From the NCBI GenBank assembly GCA_018818065.1, contig JAHISV010000009.1:62001-126000 (forward strand): a DNA stretch of 64,000 nucleotides, in the 5' to 3' direction. The translations under genes were made by a program, and so were the position numbers. Each line of letters starts with the position of its first letter. Within the stretch, counting starts at the first letter, position 1. This document shows positions 15,838 through 25,568 of this stretch, piece by piece. The notes beneath the pieces were generated by a model, which worked only from the letters and a program-made list of their open reading frames with translations, searched no databases and was not told the origin of the DNA. The DNA is from Bacteroidota bacterium. Lineage in GTDB: Bacteria; Bacteroidota; Ignavibacteria; Ignavibacteriales; Melioribacteraceae.

Positions 15838-17937
15838 ATGAAGGGGAAATTAACTAAAGTAATTGGGCTAAAAGTAGTAACCGCCTTGACAATAATTCTT
15901 GGAACGCTCGGAAGCATTTTAATCTACGAACAAGAATCAATAGCGCTGGAAAATTCTGCGAATACCCTACAGGAATTAAGCAAAATACTGAAGAGTAACA
16001 TATCATTCATTATGTCTGAAGGCTTGACAGATATAAAACCACTAACAGACAATGTGCAATCGGAACACTTAGTTGATCTAAGAGTAATACCAACAAATTC
16101 GATTGAAGAAGGAAGTGAATCGAATCTTGATAAAATAGAAAAAGAAACTCTTCAAAATAAATCAAACAACTATTTTGAAGAAGATTGGCAAGGTAAAAGA
16201 GTTTTCAGGGCGCTTAGCACAATCAATGCAAGTGAAAATTGTATTGAATGTCATGATGTAGAAATCGGCAGTCCCCTTGCAGTAATGAGTTTAAGATACA
16301 ATATGAGTGATACTCATGAGAACTTAGCTAATATGAGATTGCTTGGGATTCTAATTCTATTCTTAGCGGTGGGAATGACTTTTTACATCATTATGACCCT
16401 CTTGAAGAAAACAGTAACCTCGAGACTGGATAAAATTAATTCAATTGCTGAAAAAATAACAAGGGGTGAACTTGAACATAGAATCGATGCTGATGGTGAT
16501 GATGAGATAACAGATCTCTCTAAGTCATTAAACATTATGATAGAAACTATGTCTGTTCAGTTGAGTTACCTTGACAAAATACCTACTCCGGTTATGATAA
16601 TAGACAAAGAATACAACGTGAAATACCTTAACGAAACCGGAATAAAAATAACCGGACGTGCAAAAACAGAATGTTATTCCAGTAAATGTAGTGATCTGTT
16701 TAAAACAGACCATTGTGGGACCGATGAATGTCGTTTACATCAGGCTATGGCGTATGATGAAATTCGATCTGGTGAGACAATCGCGAATATCAATGGTGGT
16801 CTACCAATAATGTATTCCGGAGCTCCTATTAAGGACGGAAAAGGTAATATTTCCGGCGCTCTTGAATTTGTTGCTGACTTATCTCAAGTAAAAGAAATTG
16901 AAAAGTATCTCGCACGTTCAACTTCAAGACTTATAAAAGAAATGGACAAATTTTCAAATGGTGATTTAAGTGTTTCAATAATACCTGAAAGATCTGATGA
17001 TGATATTGGAAAACTGTATTCCAGCTTTAATGAGGCAGTTGCAAAGATAAGAGAACTTATAAAAGAAACAATTGTGGCTGTACACCATACTGTTCACGAA
17101 AGTACCGAAATAGCTTCTTCCACGGAACAAATGGCAGTCGGGGCTAATGAACAAAGTAATCAAACAAATGAGATTGCAACTGCTATTGAACAAATGACTG
17201 CCACGATATTAGAAACAACACGAAATGCAAATGAAGCTTCAATTACTTCGAATAACACTTCAGCAATAGCAGTAACTGGCGGAAATGTTGTAAAAGAAAC
17301 GGTAAACGGAATGCAAGTAATTGTTGAGGTTATTGGTAATGCAAAAACAATGATTAACGGACTAGGGAAAAGCAGTCAAAAAATTGGTGAGATAATTCAG
17401 GTAATAAATGACATTGCTGATCAGACAAACCTACTTGCTCTTAATGCCGCTATTGAGGCAGCCAGAGCGGGAGAACAAGGACGCGGATTTGCAGTAGTTG
17501 CAGATGAAGTTCGTAAACTGGCGGAACGTACTTCAAAAGCAACTTACGAGATTTCTGACATGATTAAGCAGATACAAACCGATACCGACTCAGCAGTTAC
17601 AATAATTGAGGATGGCAATGTTGCAGCCGAGAAGGGTATGCAATTAGCCAAGCAAGCAGGTGAATCATTAAATAACATTATCTCAGAAACAGGAAAAGTC
17701 GTCTCAGCCATTCAAAATGTAGCAACGGCAAGCGAAGAACAATCAACCGCAGCAGAACAAATTAGTAAGAGTGTAATGACAGTAAGCAGTGTTACGACTC
17801 AATATGCCGAAGGGATAAGTCAAGTTGCACATGCCACAGAAACATTAAATGGTCTTGCACACAACATTCTTAAAATTTGTGGAAATTTTCATCTTGGTGA
17901 AGAAAGAAAAGAACTTGTAAATTACAGCAGAAACTAA
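15838..17937 (+). CDS. Methyl-accepting chemotaxis protein with periplasmic heme-c sensor and Cys-rich PAS domain
   Basis: 699 residues. TM1 at about 8-30, a periplasmic domain containing C135-I-E-C138-H139 (a CxxCH heme-c motif, in a DUF3365/Tll0287-like context), TM2 at about 166-190, HAMP to about 240, then a PAS domain with several cysteines ([19 protein letters not shown]), a second HAMP-like stretch ([13 protein letters not shown]) and the coiled-coil signalling domain with the conserved tip ([20 protein letters not shown]). Heme-c sensors of this layout respond to redox state or a gas; the PAS cysteines may bind a cofactor. It follows CheB by 162 bp with its own AGAGG ribosome site and ends with a strong terminator. 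Confidence 0.93.
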   Translation: MKGKLTKVIGLKVVTALTIILGTLGSILIYEQESIALENSANTLQELSKILKSNISFIMSEGLTDIKPLTDNVQSEHLVDLRVIPTNSIEEGSESNLDKIEKETLQNKSNNYFEEDWQGKRVFRALSTINASENCIECHDVEIGSPLAVMSLRYNMSDTHENLANMRLLGILILFLAVGMTFYIIMTLLKKTVTSRLDKINSIAEKITRGELEHRIDADGDDEITDLSKSLNIMIETMSVQLSYLDKIPTPVMIIDKEYNVKYLNETGIKITGRAKTECYSSKCSDLFKTDHCGTDECRLHQAMAYDEIRSGETIANINGGLPIMYSGAPIKDGKGNISGALEFVADLSQVKEIEKYLARSTSRLIKEMDKFSNGDLSVSIIPERSDDDIGKLYSSFNEAVAKIRELIKETIVAVHHTVHESTEIASSTEQMAVGANEQSNQTNEIATAIEQMTATILETTRNANEASITSNNTSAIAVTGGNVVKETVNGMQVIVEVIGNAKTMINGLGKSSQKIGEIIQVINDIADQTNLLALNAAIEAARAGEQGRGFAVVADEVRKLAERTSKATYEISDMIKQIQTDTDSAVTIIEDGNVAAEKGMQLAKQAGESLNNIISETGKVVSAIQNVATASEEQSTAAEQISKSVMTVSSVTTQYAEGISQVAHATETLNGLAHNILKICGNFHLGEERKELVNYSRN

Positions 17938-17950
17938 CGAAAATAATAAA

Positions 17951-17982
17951 AGATCGATCCAAAACTGGATCGATCTTTTTTA
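17951..17982 (+). terminator. Intrinsic terminator after the heme-c chemoreceptor
   Basis: A 10-bp perfect stem AGATCGATCC (17951-17960) with GGATCGATCT (17967-17976), 6-nt loop, then a T run. It starts 13 bp after the chemoreceptor stop codon. Confidence 0.9.
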
Positions 17983-18049
17983 TACATGTTATATGCAAAT
18001 ATAAGTTATTATCTTTTAAGACTATGCCCCTTGCAAGATTACTACAACT

Positions 18050-18241
18050 TTAGCGGACAGAAGGAAACTCACCAGTGATTTTTTTAAATGCTTCTCTAAA
18101 CATGTTGATATTCTCCGCTGAATCAGGTTCCAAGCTTGCCTTTGTTGATGGAACTTTTGTCATTTTTGCAAGTTCCATTTTACCTTGAATACCGCTCTTT
18201 TCAGCCATACACTTATATATTTGTAATAGTTTTTCAGCCAT
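18050..18241 (-). CDS. Small hypothetical protein (63 residues) coupled to the V4R gene
   Basis: Begins MAEKLLQIYKCMAEKSGIQG with ATG at 18241 and GGAGA 8-10 nt upstream; it starts 1 bp after the stop of the V4R-domain gene, so the two are translationally coupled. It is rich in charged and helical residues, with one Cys and no membrane segment. I do not recognise a family. A small partner protein of the V4R sensor is the simplest reading. An earlier in-frame ATG at 18265 would overlap the upstream gene and lacks a ribosome site. Confidence 0.65.
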   Translation of the reverse strand: MAEKLLQIYKCMAEKSGIQGKMELAKMTKVPSTKASLEPDSAENINMFREAFKKITGEFPSVR

Positions 18242-18242
18242 T

Positions 18243-18848
18243 TTATTTTCTCCAAAATTTTTCATAAGCTTTTATATAAACATCTGCCTCAGATCCCCAC
18301 TTTTCAGGTGGTTGAATTTTCCACTCGCAATGATCATCGCCTTTACCAACACAAACAGGCTCAATCGCAATAAGAGGTGATCCCCAAAAAGCAGTGCACC
18401 AACCGGAAGCATATCCCATAAGTGTCCAGCAAACTGGATCTTCAGAATGATCATAGAAAGACAAGTGCTGTTCAGCTTCGTACGAATTTGACCAAACTCC
18501 AGTAAAGAAAAATTCTCTCGTTACCGGATCAACTTTGACCTCCTTAGGCTGAGCATGTACAATTCCCTCCCAGGTGTGGATCACTGGGCCAGAGGCGAGG
18601 AGATCCATTTCACTATCAAACTCATAGTTGGTTTTCATTTGAAGAAAATCTGAGTATCCATTTTGATACCCAAACTTTAAAAAAAGATCTCTCGCTTTTT
18701 CAACTCCTTCGGTTTCAATTAACATTTGCCGAAGAAGTCCAATTGAATTAGCATCAAAAATTACTAGACGGGAATCTTTAAAAGAGGTAATACCCTGATC
18801 TATATCGAAATTCATATCTTTCGATAAATCAAAATCGGTAGCCTTCAT
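18243..18848 (-). CDS. XylR_N/V4R-domain ligand-sensing protein
   Basis: 201 residues. The first half resembles the XylR N-terminal domain (SRLVIFDANSIGLLRQMLIE ... ARDLFLKFGYQNG). The second half is a 4-vinyl-reductase (V4R) domain with the conserved GYASGWCTAFWG and CVGKGDDHCEWKI, including the cysteines and His that bind a metal in that fold. In XylR/DmpR this module binds aromatic effectors, but there it is joined to an AAA+ activator; here it stands alone. It may act through the 63-residue partner or other proteins. The ligand is unknown. The gene is next to chemotaxis genes on the opposite strand. Confidence 0.88.
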   Translation of the reverse strand: MKATDFDLSKDMNFDIDQGITSFKDSRLVIFDANSIGLLRQMLIETEGVEKARDLFLKFGYQNGYSDFLQMKTNYEFDSEMDLLASGPVIHTWEGIVHAQPKEVKVDPVTREFFFTGVWSNSYEAEQHLSFYDHSEDPVCWTLMGYASGWCTAFWGSPLIAIEPVCVGKGDDHCEWKIQPPEKWGSEADVYIKAYEKFWRK

Positions 18849-19154
18849 TCTAACCTCATAATTAATTTAGTAAATATCGTATTGCAAAGATTGAGTCTTG
18901 GAGAATTAAATTAGGATAAGAAGTATTTCATCAACGATTGTAAAAAGCAAAACGTTCCAAAACCTATTGTAGTTAACCGACATTATAAACGAAGTGTGAG
19001 AATACTTATTTCAAAAAATTAAATACACAAATTACCAGGTGGAAATTAAGTTTTATCAAACTAGTTAAGTGTTGTGTAATTAAAAAAGGAAGGATTTCTT
19101 AAATTGATTATGTCTCGCAATTAGCAAATTTCTAATTTTCCGCAGGCTAACAAT
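18849..19154. other. Intergenic stretch without a recognisable gene
   Basis: 306 bp of AT-rich sequence between the V4R and STAS genes, both on the minus strand. I find no open frame of note, no strong hairpin and no repeat; it presumably holds the V4R promoter. Confidence 0.6.
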
Positions 19155-19508
19155 TTATTCAAAGCTTTTTACAGCTGTATTAAGATCTTCAAATACACGA
19201 AAAACTTTATTCATACGGGTTGCCTCAAACATAGACCATACAACAGTGTCTTCGCAATGACCACACGCTACTAGTCTGAGGTCCCCGCCGCCAGTTGCAA
19301 CTCTTTTTAAATTGACAACAAGAGACCCTAAAAAAGTAGAATCAAGGAATTGAACACTCGACAAATCAACAATAATTTTCTTGTTGCCATTTTTAATTAT
19401 ATCAGCAACTAAGTTTTTAAACTCTTCGGCAAACTCTAAAGTTGCCCTTGATACTTCCACTCCGATAATTCTAACATCGCCTTGTTCTATCAAATTAAAA
19501 TTTTTCAT
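19155..19508 (-). CDS. STAS-domain anti-sigma factor antagonist
   Basis: 117 residues of one STAS domain. KIIVDLSSVQFLDSTFLGSLV contains the conserved Ser (LDST) that is phosphorylated by a partner anti-sigma kinase in SpoIIAA-like proteins. Such proteins work by partner switching in stress or signalling circuits. No kinase or phosphatase partner lies nearby, so the circuit must be encoded elsewhere. The TGGGGDLRLVACG turn and the final helix are normal for the family. Single gene by spacing. Confidence 0.93.
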   Translation of the reverse strand: MKNFNLIEQGDVRIIGVEVSRATLEFAEEFKNLVADIIKNGNKKIIVDLSSVQFLDSTFLGSLVVNLKRVATGGGDLRLVACGHCEDTVVWSMFEATRMNKVFRVFEDLNTAVKSFE

Positions 19509-19610
19509 AAGCCATAATATTTATTAGCGTTATACAATTAATGCAACATAATGTTAAATAAAATAATTCAGATTTTCTATAGCTACTTTTCAAATAGTAT
19601 ATTTTAATAT

Positions 19611-20828
19611 TTAAGGAACAGTTGCCATAAACAGAGTCGCTGAACTCAAAGACAAACATAGTAAATTCTTATTGATAGCCGGAATCATAAAAGATTCACC
19701 TTTGTGAAATTGATATTTATTCCCATCAAAATCAATTTCCAATTCTATTTCTCCTTCAATAATAATAAAGACACAAATTCTATTGTTGACAGGATAATTA
19801 ATTCTATCATCAGCCTGTAATGAGAATCGTATTAATTCAAATTCTTTTGCATCGGTAATATATCTATGTACAGAACTGTTGGAGGGAATAACAGTCGGCT
19901 GGTCGTTGGAATATCTTAATATATTTAATAACGTCTTAACATCCTTAAATTTTGGTGTCAACCCGGCTCTTACAACGTTGTCGGAGTTAGCCATACATTC
20001 TACAATATTTCCCTGCAGATAAGCATGAGGTATTCCGGCGTCGGTATAAAACCCCTCTCCCTCATCAACACTTACGAAATTAAAAAATAGAAAAGCCAGT
20101 AGCCCTACATCATCTAAAAATTGTTTTTTGTTTTTAAGAAAAAGCTCTTCATCAATTGACAAATGCTGCCTGGCAGTTAAACTTTCTTCTATTAATTTCA
20201 ATACTTCCGAAATTTTTCCGCTTTTCTCAATTTGCAGGAGTTCTGACATAAAATTTTTAACAAGTCTTTCCTTATCAACATCTTCCGATTGGAACATCTC
20301 GGAAAGTGTTTTTGGTAAAAAATAATCACTCAGGAATGTGAATGATTCAAACACCTTTTTTATTTCACTGACCGGCTTAATGCCAACCAGAGCATAAAGT
20401 CTATCCAATGCAACTGCAATTTCCGGTTTATGGTTTTCATCAGGATAATTTTCCGGTGACTCTTTGTGCAGCTGTCTTGCTTGTTCTTTATTTGGATGAG
20501 TTTGTATTGATAAGGCTTTTCTGGCTGACAATACCTTTAGTAAAAATGGAAGTTTGTTATTAAACATTTCAGCAACCTTGTAACCCAATATTTCCTCAGG
20601 GAATTCATCAATGAGGAAATTAAGATCAATTAATCTGCCATTATACTCAAATAATGACGGAGATTTTTGATGAGCGCCAATCCACAACTCGGCGTAAGGT
20701 TTATCTTTCTCTGGCATAATCCCTAACAAATCAGTAATAAACGCCTCTTCGTTGATCGTCCCCCATTCATAGTGCTGAATCGTATTATAAAGTTTTATTG
20801 GTTTTGTTAATAGTTCTTTCATTTTCAT
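19611..20828 (-). CDS. manA: Mannose-6-phosphate isomerase, class I
   Basis: 405 residues, the usual length for type I phosphomannose isomerases that interconvert mannose-6-phosphate and fructose-6-phosphate. Zinc-site and substrate motifs are clear: SIQTHPNKEQARQLH near 107, NHKPEIAVAL near 130 and AGIPHAYLQGNIVECMANSDNVVR near 265-290. A cupin-like C-terminal region ends the protein. It sits divergently from the phosphofructokinase gene (218 bp apart), linking the two to fructose-6-phosphate metabolism or to GDP-mannose supply for surface sugars. Two closely spaced ATGs (20828, 20822) are possible starts. Confidence 0.93.
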   Translation of the reverse strand: MKMKELLTKPIKLYNTIQHYEWGTINEEAFITDLLGIMPEKDKPYAELWIGAHQKSPSLFEYNGRLIDLNFLIDEFPEEILGYKVAEMFNNKLPFLLKVLSARKALSIQTHPNKEQARQLHKESPENYPDENHKPEIAVALDRLYALVGIKPVSEIKKVFESFTFLSDYFLPKTLSEMFQSEDVDKERLVKNFMSELLQIEKSGKISEVLKLIEESLTARQHLSIDEELFLKNKKQFLDDVGLLAFLFFNFVSVDEGEGFYTDAGIPHAYLQGNIVECMANSDNVVRAGLTPKFKDVKTLLNILRYSNDQPTVIPSNSSVHRYITDAKEFELIRFSLQADDRINYPVNNRICVFIIIEGEIELEIDFDGNKYQFHKGESFMIPAINKNLLCLSLSSATLFMATVP

Positions 20829-21046
20829 CCATCAATTTTACTACTATTGTAAAAATACAAAATTTTAGATGTAATGAAGCATTCATACAAAAGAACTTTG
20901 TGATGAAAAAAATATTTCATTTAAAACATTATGAAGTATTGATTTTTATGATTTTCTAACTATTATTGTTACTCACTTTAGAATTTCATTTTTTCACCTT
21001 GGGAGAATATAAAATCAGGGAAAAGAAATAACATGGAGGATTTGTT

Positions 21047-22249
21047 GTGGCAAATATTATTAAAACCAAAGGCATAATTGGAATACTAACTGGTGGTGGT
21101 GATGTACCTGGATTGAATCCTGCGATTAGAGCAGTTACTATAAGAGCCATTCGAGAAGGCTATAAGGTAATTGGTCTTAGAAGAGGCTGGGCAGGTTTGA
21201 TTGATTTAGTTAGAGATCCCAAAGCAGATAATTCAAACAATTATCTTCACTTAACAGAAGAACTGGTTAATAAAGTTGGAAGAACTGGTGGTACATTTCT
21301 GCATACTTCTAGAACGAGAGCTAGTCATGTTCCTAAAGATGCTGTACCTGAACACCTTAAATCCACCTACAATGAGGAAATAAATGATCTTACACCCGAA
21401 GTACTAAAAAACCTCGAATATCTGGGTATTGATTTTCTTATTCCGATTGGAGGCGATGACACACTAAGTTATAGTGTACGGATGCATCATGAGGGAGTTA
21501 AGACAATTGCGATCCCTAAGACCATGGATAATGACGTTCCCGGAACCGATTACTGTATTGGCTTTAGTACATGCATCACACGTACCATTGAACTTACGCA
21601 CAGCCTCAGAACTTCAGCAGGATCACACGAAAGGATACTGGTTATTGAAGCCTTTGGTCGCTACGCTGGTTATACGGCTTTACTCCCTGCAATGGCTGGT
21701 GCCGCCAATCGTTGTGTAATTCCTGAATATAAATTTCATATAGAACATTTAACAGAACTGCTTGTTGCCGACCGGTTTACAAATCCAAGTCATTATTCGG
21801 TAGTGCTTATTTCTGAGGGTGCTATGTTCGAGGGTGGTGAGATGGTTTTCAAAGATAATGAAACAGATATGTTTGGACATAAAAAACTTGGTGGAATTGG
21901 GGATATAATTGCAACTGGCATTAAAGATTTATCACCTAAATTTAATAAAGGTGTGAAGGTGAATACAATAAGTCAGAAGCTGGGTTATTTAGTACGCTGC
22001 GGAGATCCTGATGCAATTGACTCAATCGTACCGATGGCTTATGGAAATCTTGCTTTAGATTTAATTCTTGACGGAAAAAGTGGTCGATTGGTTGTATTGA
22101 AAAACGGCAGATATAGCAACGAACCTCTGGATATCGTAACCAGCTATAAGAAGCTTGTAGATGTCGATAAACATTATAACACAGAAAGACTGAGACCAAA
22201 TTACAAGAGCTTCGAAAACAAGCCCTTATTTATTATGGCCAGCGACTAA
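21047..22249 (+). CDS. 6-phosphofructokinase, residue pattern of the PPi-dependent type
   Basis: 400 residues starting at GTG, with GGAGGA 6 nt upstream. The substrate loops are GGGDVPGLNPAIR, IGGDDT (135-139) and PKTMDNDVPGTD (157-168). In E. coli PfkA the two diagnostic positions are Gly104 and Gly124; here they are Asp138 and Lys158, the combination known from pyrophosphate-dependent enzymes. It would phosphorylate fructose-6-phosphate using PPi and so could also run toward gluconeogenesis. Length suits this subgroup. Phospho-donor preference is inferred from two residues and knowledge of the family. A terminator follows 11 bp after the stop. Confidence 0.9.
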   Translation: MANIIKTKGIIGILTGGGDVPGLNPAIRAVTIRAIREGYKVIGLRRGWAGLIDLVRDPKADNSNNYLHLTEELVNKVGRTGGTFLHTSRTRASHVPKDAVPEHLKSTYNEEINDLTPEVLKNLEYLGIDFLIPIGGDDTLSYSVRMHHEGVKTIAIPKTMDNDVPGTDYCIGFSTCITRTIELTHSLRTSAGSHERILVIEAFGRYAGYTALLPAMAGAANRCVIPEYKFHIEHLTELLVADRFTNPSHYSVVLISEGAMFEGGEMVFKDNETDMFGHKKLGGIGDIIATGIKDLSPKFNKGVKVNTISQKLGYLVRCGDPDAIDSIVPMAYGNLALDLILDGKSGRLVVLKNGRYSNEPLDIVTSYKKLVDVDKHYNTERLRPNYKSFENKPLFIMASD

Positions 22250-22260
22250 AAATTAATTAT

Positions 22261-22300
22261 TGGGAAGTTACCATCATTGTGCTAACTTCCCATATCTTTT
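22261..22300 (+). terminator. Intrinsic terminator after the phosphofructokinase gene
   Basis: A 10-bp stem TGGGAAGTTA (22261-22270) with TAACTTCCCA (22283-22292) and 12-nt loop, followed by TATCTTTTTCT. Confidence 0.8.
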
Positions 22301-22419
22301 TCTGAAGCTTCTTTTCATATGATATCAAAGATGAAGAGACTTCCAGATATTGATCATTATACTTATCTGAAATTTCTTCCACCTCAACAATGTTAAATTA
22401 TATTATCACAAAAACTATT

Positions 22420-22453
22420 GATAGACCGGCTTATTTCATAGATAATAAGCCGG
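22420..22453 (-). terminator. Hairpin terminator after the RND pump gene
   Basis: Stem ACCGGCTTATT (22425-22435) with AATAAGCCGGT (22443-22453). On the minus strand it begins 11 bp after the pump stop codon and is followed by CTATCAATAGTTTTT, so it likely ends the efflux operon. Confidence 0.65.
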
Positions 22454-22463
22454 TAAACATTAA

Positions 22464-25400
22464 TTACATTTCAATTCCAACTTTTCTCTTTTCAAACCAA
22501 CCGTATACAGATGGAATAATCAAAAGCGTCAGAAGAGTAGAGGTTATCAAGCCACCAACTACAACTATCGCCAATGGTTTCTGAACTTCTGACCCGGCAC
22601 CGGTTGCGTACAGCATTGGTATTAAACTAAATATGGCAATCAAAGCCGTCATCAATACCGGACGTAATCTATTAAGACTTCCCTGCTTTATTGCTTCAGG
22701 TAATTCCATTCCTTCCTCGCGCAACTGTGAAATACGGGATACCAGGACTACTCCGTTTAATACCGCAACGCCAAACAAAACAATAAATCCAACTGAGGCA
22801 GGAACTGATAAATATAAACCTGAAATGTACAGAGAGAATATCCCGCCGATTAAAGCAAAAGGCAGATTTGAAATTACCAGCAATGCCAGGCGAATTGATT
22901 TGAAAGTCACAAATAATAGGAGCAGAATTAATCCGATTGCTACCGGACCAATTATCATTAGTTTGTTCATTGCCCTTTGTTGATTTTCAAACTGGCCACC
23001 CCAAGTTAAATAATATCCTGCAGGTAGTTTAACATTTTCCTTAATCTTACTTTTTGCTTCATCAACAAAACCGCCGATATCTCTTCCGCTTATATTCATC
23101 TCAATTCCGATTCTTCTAATACCGTCTTGCCGGCTAATTTGAACCGGCCCTTCAATCATCTTTATTTCGGCTAATTGAACCAGTGGAATATTTGCGCCCG
23201 AATTTGTAGGAACAAATATATTCTCAATCGCTTCCATAGAATTTCGTTTTTCTTCCGGCAGCCGAACAATAATATCAAAATTCCGGTTTTCTTCATACAA
23301 TTTAGAAGCGGATTTCCCCGCAACAGCAATTTCAATAACACTCTGAACATCGCTGATATTCAACCCGTAACGGGCAATTTTATTTCTATCAATCTCAACT
23401 GTCAAATATGGCTGTCCGGATACTTTTTCTTTCATCAAATCAGTTCCCCCTTCAATGGAAGAAAGAATTTTTGCTATCTCATCCGATTTACTTTTCAAAA
23501 TTTCAATATGGTCGCCGAACAGTTTAAGAATCAATTGTGCTTTTGTTCCGGCAACAAGTTCATCAATTCTGCATTGTATGGGCTGACTGAAACCGAAAGC
23601 AATTCCGGGTATCTGTTCCAAAGATTCACGCATTTCATTTGTTAATTCTTCTCTGGTAATATCGCGTGTCCACTCACTCATTGGTTTTAATATTCCAACA
23701 TACCCGGTTTGATCTACACCACGTGTATCAAGAGCTACTCCCGTTTGCCCAACTCTACCAACGACAGTTCCTAATTCAGGAAACTCCTTCATTTTTTTCG
23801 CGATAAGTTCGTTTACTTCCAGGGCTTTGCTCAATGATACACCCGGTAATAAAGCCACGTCGGCATCAAAGGCGCCCTCATTCATGGTTGGGATAAACTC
23901 CGTTCCTAGCTTTGTGAATAAGAACAACGAGAAGATTAAGAATGCACCCGCAATACTCAGCATTAGTGTTTTTCTCTTCATCACAAATTCTAAGGTCGGT
24001 ATGTATATTTTATTTGCGTACTTCATAATTATACTTTCTTTTTCCGGCTGAGCTTTCAAAAACATTGAACAGAGTACCGGTATAACAAATATTGAAAGAA
24101 ACATTGAAGATAGTAAAGCAATGGCAACAGTTTTAGCAAGTGGGGCAAACATCTTTCCTTCAATTCCTTCCAAAGAAAGGATAGGGATAAACGTAATAGC
24201 AATTATCAGCTCTCCGTAAATACTTGGTTTTCGAACTTCGAGCACAGCTTTAAGAACAGTCATAATTTTAGAGTGCTCTTTTCCTTCTTTACTTAAATGC
24301 CTCTGTACATTCTCCACCTGAATTATAGTGGCATCTATTATCATTCCTATCGAGATCGCGAGTCCGCCTAACGACATAAGGTTTGCACCTAAGCCAACAA
24401 CCTTCATAACAAAAAATGTTACAAAAAGAGATAGAGGTAAAGCAATCAACACTACAAAACTGCCTCTAAAACTTCTTAGTAATAAATACAGAACAATTAG
24501 AACCAGAATTGCTCCCTGAATTAAAGCTTCGTTCACCGTATTTACACTTGTATTAACAATATCACTTCTGTCATAATACGGGACCATCTTAATCCCATCC
24601 GGAAGGATATTATTTTCGTTAATCTCTTTAACTTTTTCTACAACAGATTCAACAACATCACGGCTATTTTCACCGCGCAGCATCATCACAATACCGCCAA
24701 CCGTTTCATCCTCTCCGTCTTTTATGGCTGCCCCCATTCGTACTGCTTGTCCTATTTTTACCTGGGCTACATCTCTTATGCAGGTAGGCGTCCCTTTGTA
24801 TGATTGCAGAACAATGTTTTCTATATCGCTGATATCTTTTATTAATCCAACTCCGCGCACAATATACTGATCGGAATTTTTCTCAAGAATATTGCCACCT
24901 ACGTTCTGATTATTATTTTCAATCGCCGTATAGACATTTTCAACAGCTAAACCATACTTAAGTAGTTTTTGAGGCGAAACAATTACGTGGTATTGTTTAA
25001 AGTAACCGCCGAAAGAATTTATTTCGTTTACACCCGGAACACTTTTTAGCAGCGGTGTAATCATCCACTCTTGTATTGTTCGTAAATTAGTCAGGTATAA
25101 TATTTTTTGAAGCGAATCCGCAGGCATATTTCCTTCGAGGGTATACTGGTATATCTCTCCCATCGCTGTTGCAATCGGACCCATGGCCACCTCAACGCCC
25201 TTAGGTACGCTTTCCTTTGCTTCTCCGAGACGCTCAAAAACCAACTGTCTGGCAAAATAGAGATCCACATCATCTTTGAATATTATCGTTACAATTGAAA
25301 GTCCGAACTTTGTAACAGAACGCATCTGCTCAACATCAGGCAATCCGCGCATAGCCATCTCAATAGGGTAAGTTACATTTCTTTCGATCTCCAAAGCTGA

Positions 25401-25568
25401 TAGGCCATCAGCATGGCTAACCACTTCTACCTGAATATTTGTTACATCCGGAAATGCGTCAATCGGTAGTGTTAAGTAGGAATACGAACCGATTGCAACA
25501 ATCAGCAGCGAAAGAAATATGATCATTCCCCTCTGCTTTAAAGTAAAGGATATTATTTTTTCTAACAT
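22464..25568 (-). CDS. Heavy-metal RND efflux pump, CusA/CzcA family
   Basis: 1034 residues, normal for an HME-RND inner-membrane pump with 12 helices and two large periplasmic loops. Landmarks are IDAFPDVTNIQVEV near 36, LGGLAISIGMIIDATIIQVEN at 400-420 and the C-terminal NRLRPVLMTALIA. In helix 4 D412 and E419 are kept, but the first Asp of the CzcA triad (D402 there) is Ser406 here; CusA also lacks that Asp, so monovalent Cu/Ag rather than Zn/Co/Cd is favoured, with modest confidence. The start overlaps the stop of the membrane fusion gene (TGATG). It is the last gene of a four-gene efflux operon. Confidence 0.93.
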   Translation of the reverse strand: MLEKIISFTLKQRGMIIFLSLLIVAIGSYSYLTLPIDAFPDVTNIQVEVVSHADGLSALEIERNVTYPIEMAMRGLPDVEQMRSVTKFGLSIVTIIFKDDVDLYFARQLVFERLGEAKESVPKGVEVAMGPIATAMGEIYQYTLEGNMPADSLQKILYLTNLRTIQEWMITPLLKSVPGVNEINSFGGYFKQYHVIVSPQKLLKYGLAVENVYTAIENNNQNVGGNILEKNSDQYIVRGVGLIKDISDIENIVLQSYKGTPTCIRDVAQVKIGQAVRMGAAIKDGEDETVGGIVMMLRGENSRDVVESVVEKVKEINENNILPDGIKMVPYYDRSDIVNTSVNTVNEALIQGAILVLIVLYLLLRSFRGSFVVLIALPLSLFVTFFVMKVVGLGANLMSLGGLAISIGMIIDATIIQVENVQRHLSKEGKEHSKIMTVLKAVLEVRKPSIYGELIIAITFIPILSLEGIEGKMFAPLAKTVAIALLSSMFLSIFVIPVLCSMFLKAQPEKESIIMKYANKIYIPTLEFVMKRKTLMLSIAGAFLIFSLFLFTKLGTEFIPTMNEGAFDADVALLPGVSLSKALEVNELIAKKMKEFPELGTVVGRVGQTGVALDTRGVDQTGYVGILKPMSEWTRDITREELTNEMRESLEQIPGIAFGFSQPIQCRIDELVAGTKAQLILKLFGDHIEILKSKSDEIAKILSSIEGGTDLMKEKVSGQPYLTVEIDRNKIARYGLNISDVQSVIEIAVAGKSASKLYEENRNFDIIVRLPEEKRNSMEAIENIFVPTNSGANIPLVQLAEIKMIEGPVQISRQDGIRRIGIEMNISGRDIGGFVDEAKSKIKENVKLPAGYYLTWGGQFENQQRAMNKLMIIGPVAIGLILLLLFVTFKSIRLALLVISNLPFALIGGIFSLYISGLYLSVPASVGFIVLFGVAVLNGVVLVSRISQLREEGMELPEAIKQGSLNRLRPVLMTALIAIFSLIPMLYATGAGSEVQKPLAIVVVGGLITSTLLTLLIIPSVYGWFEKRKVGIEM

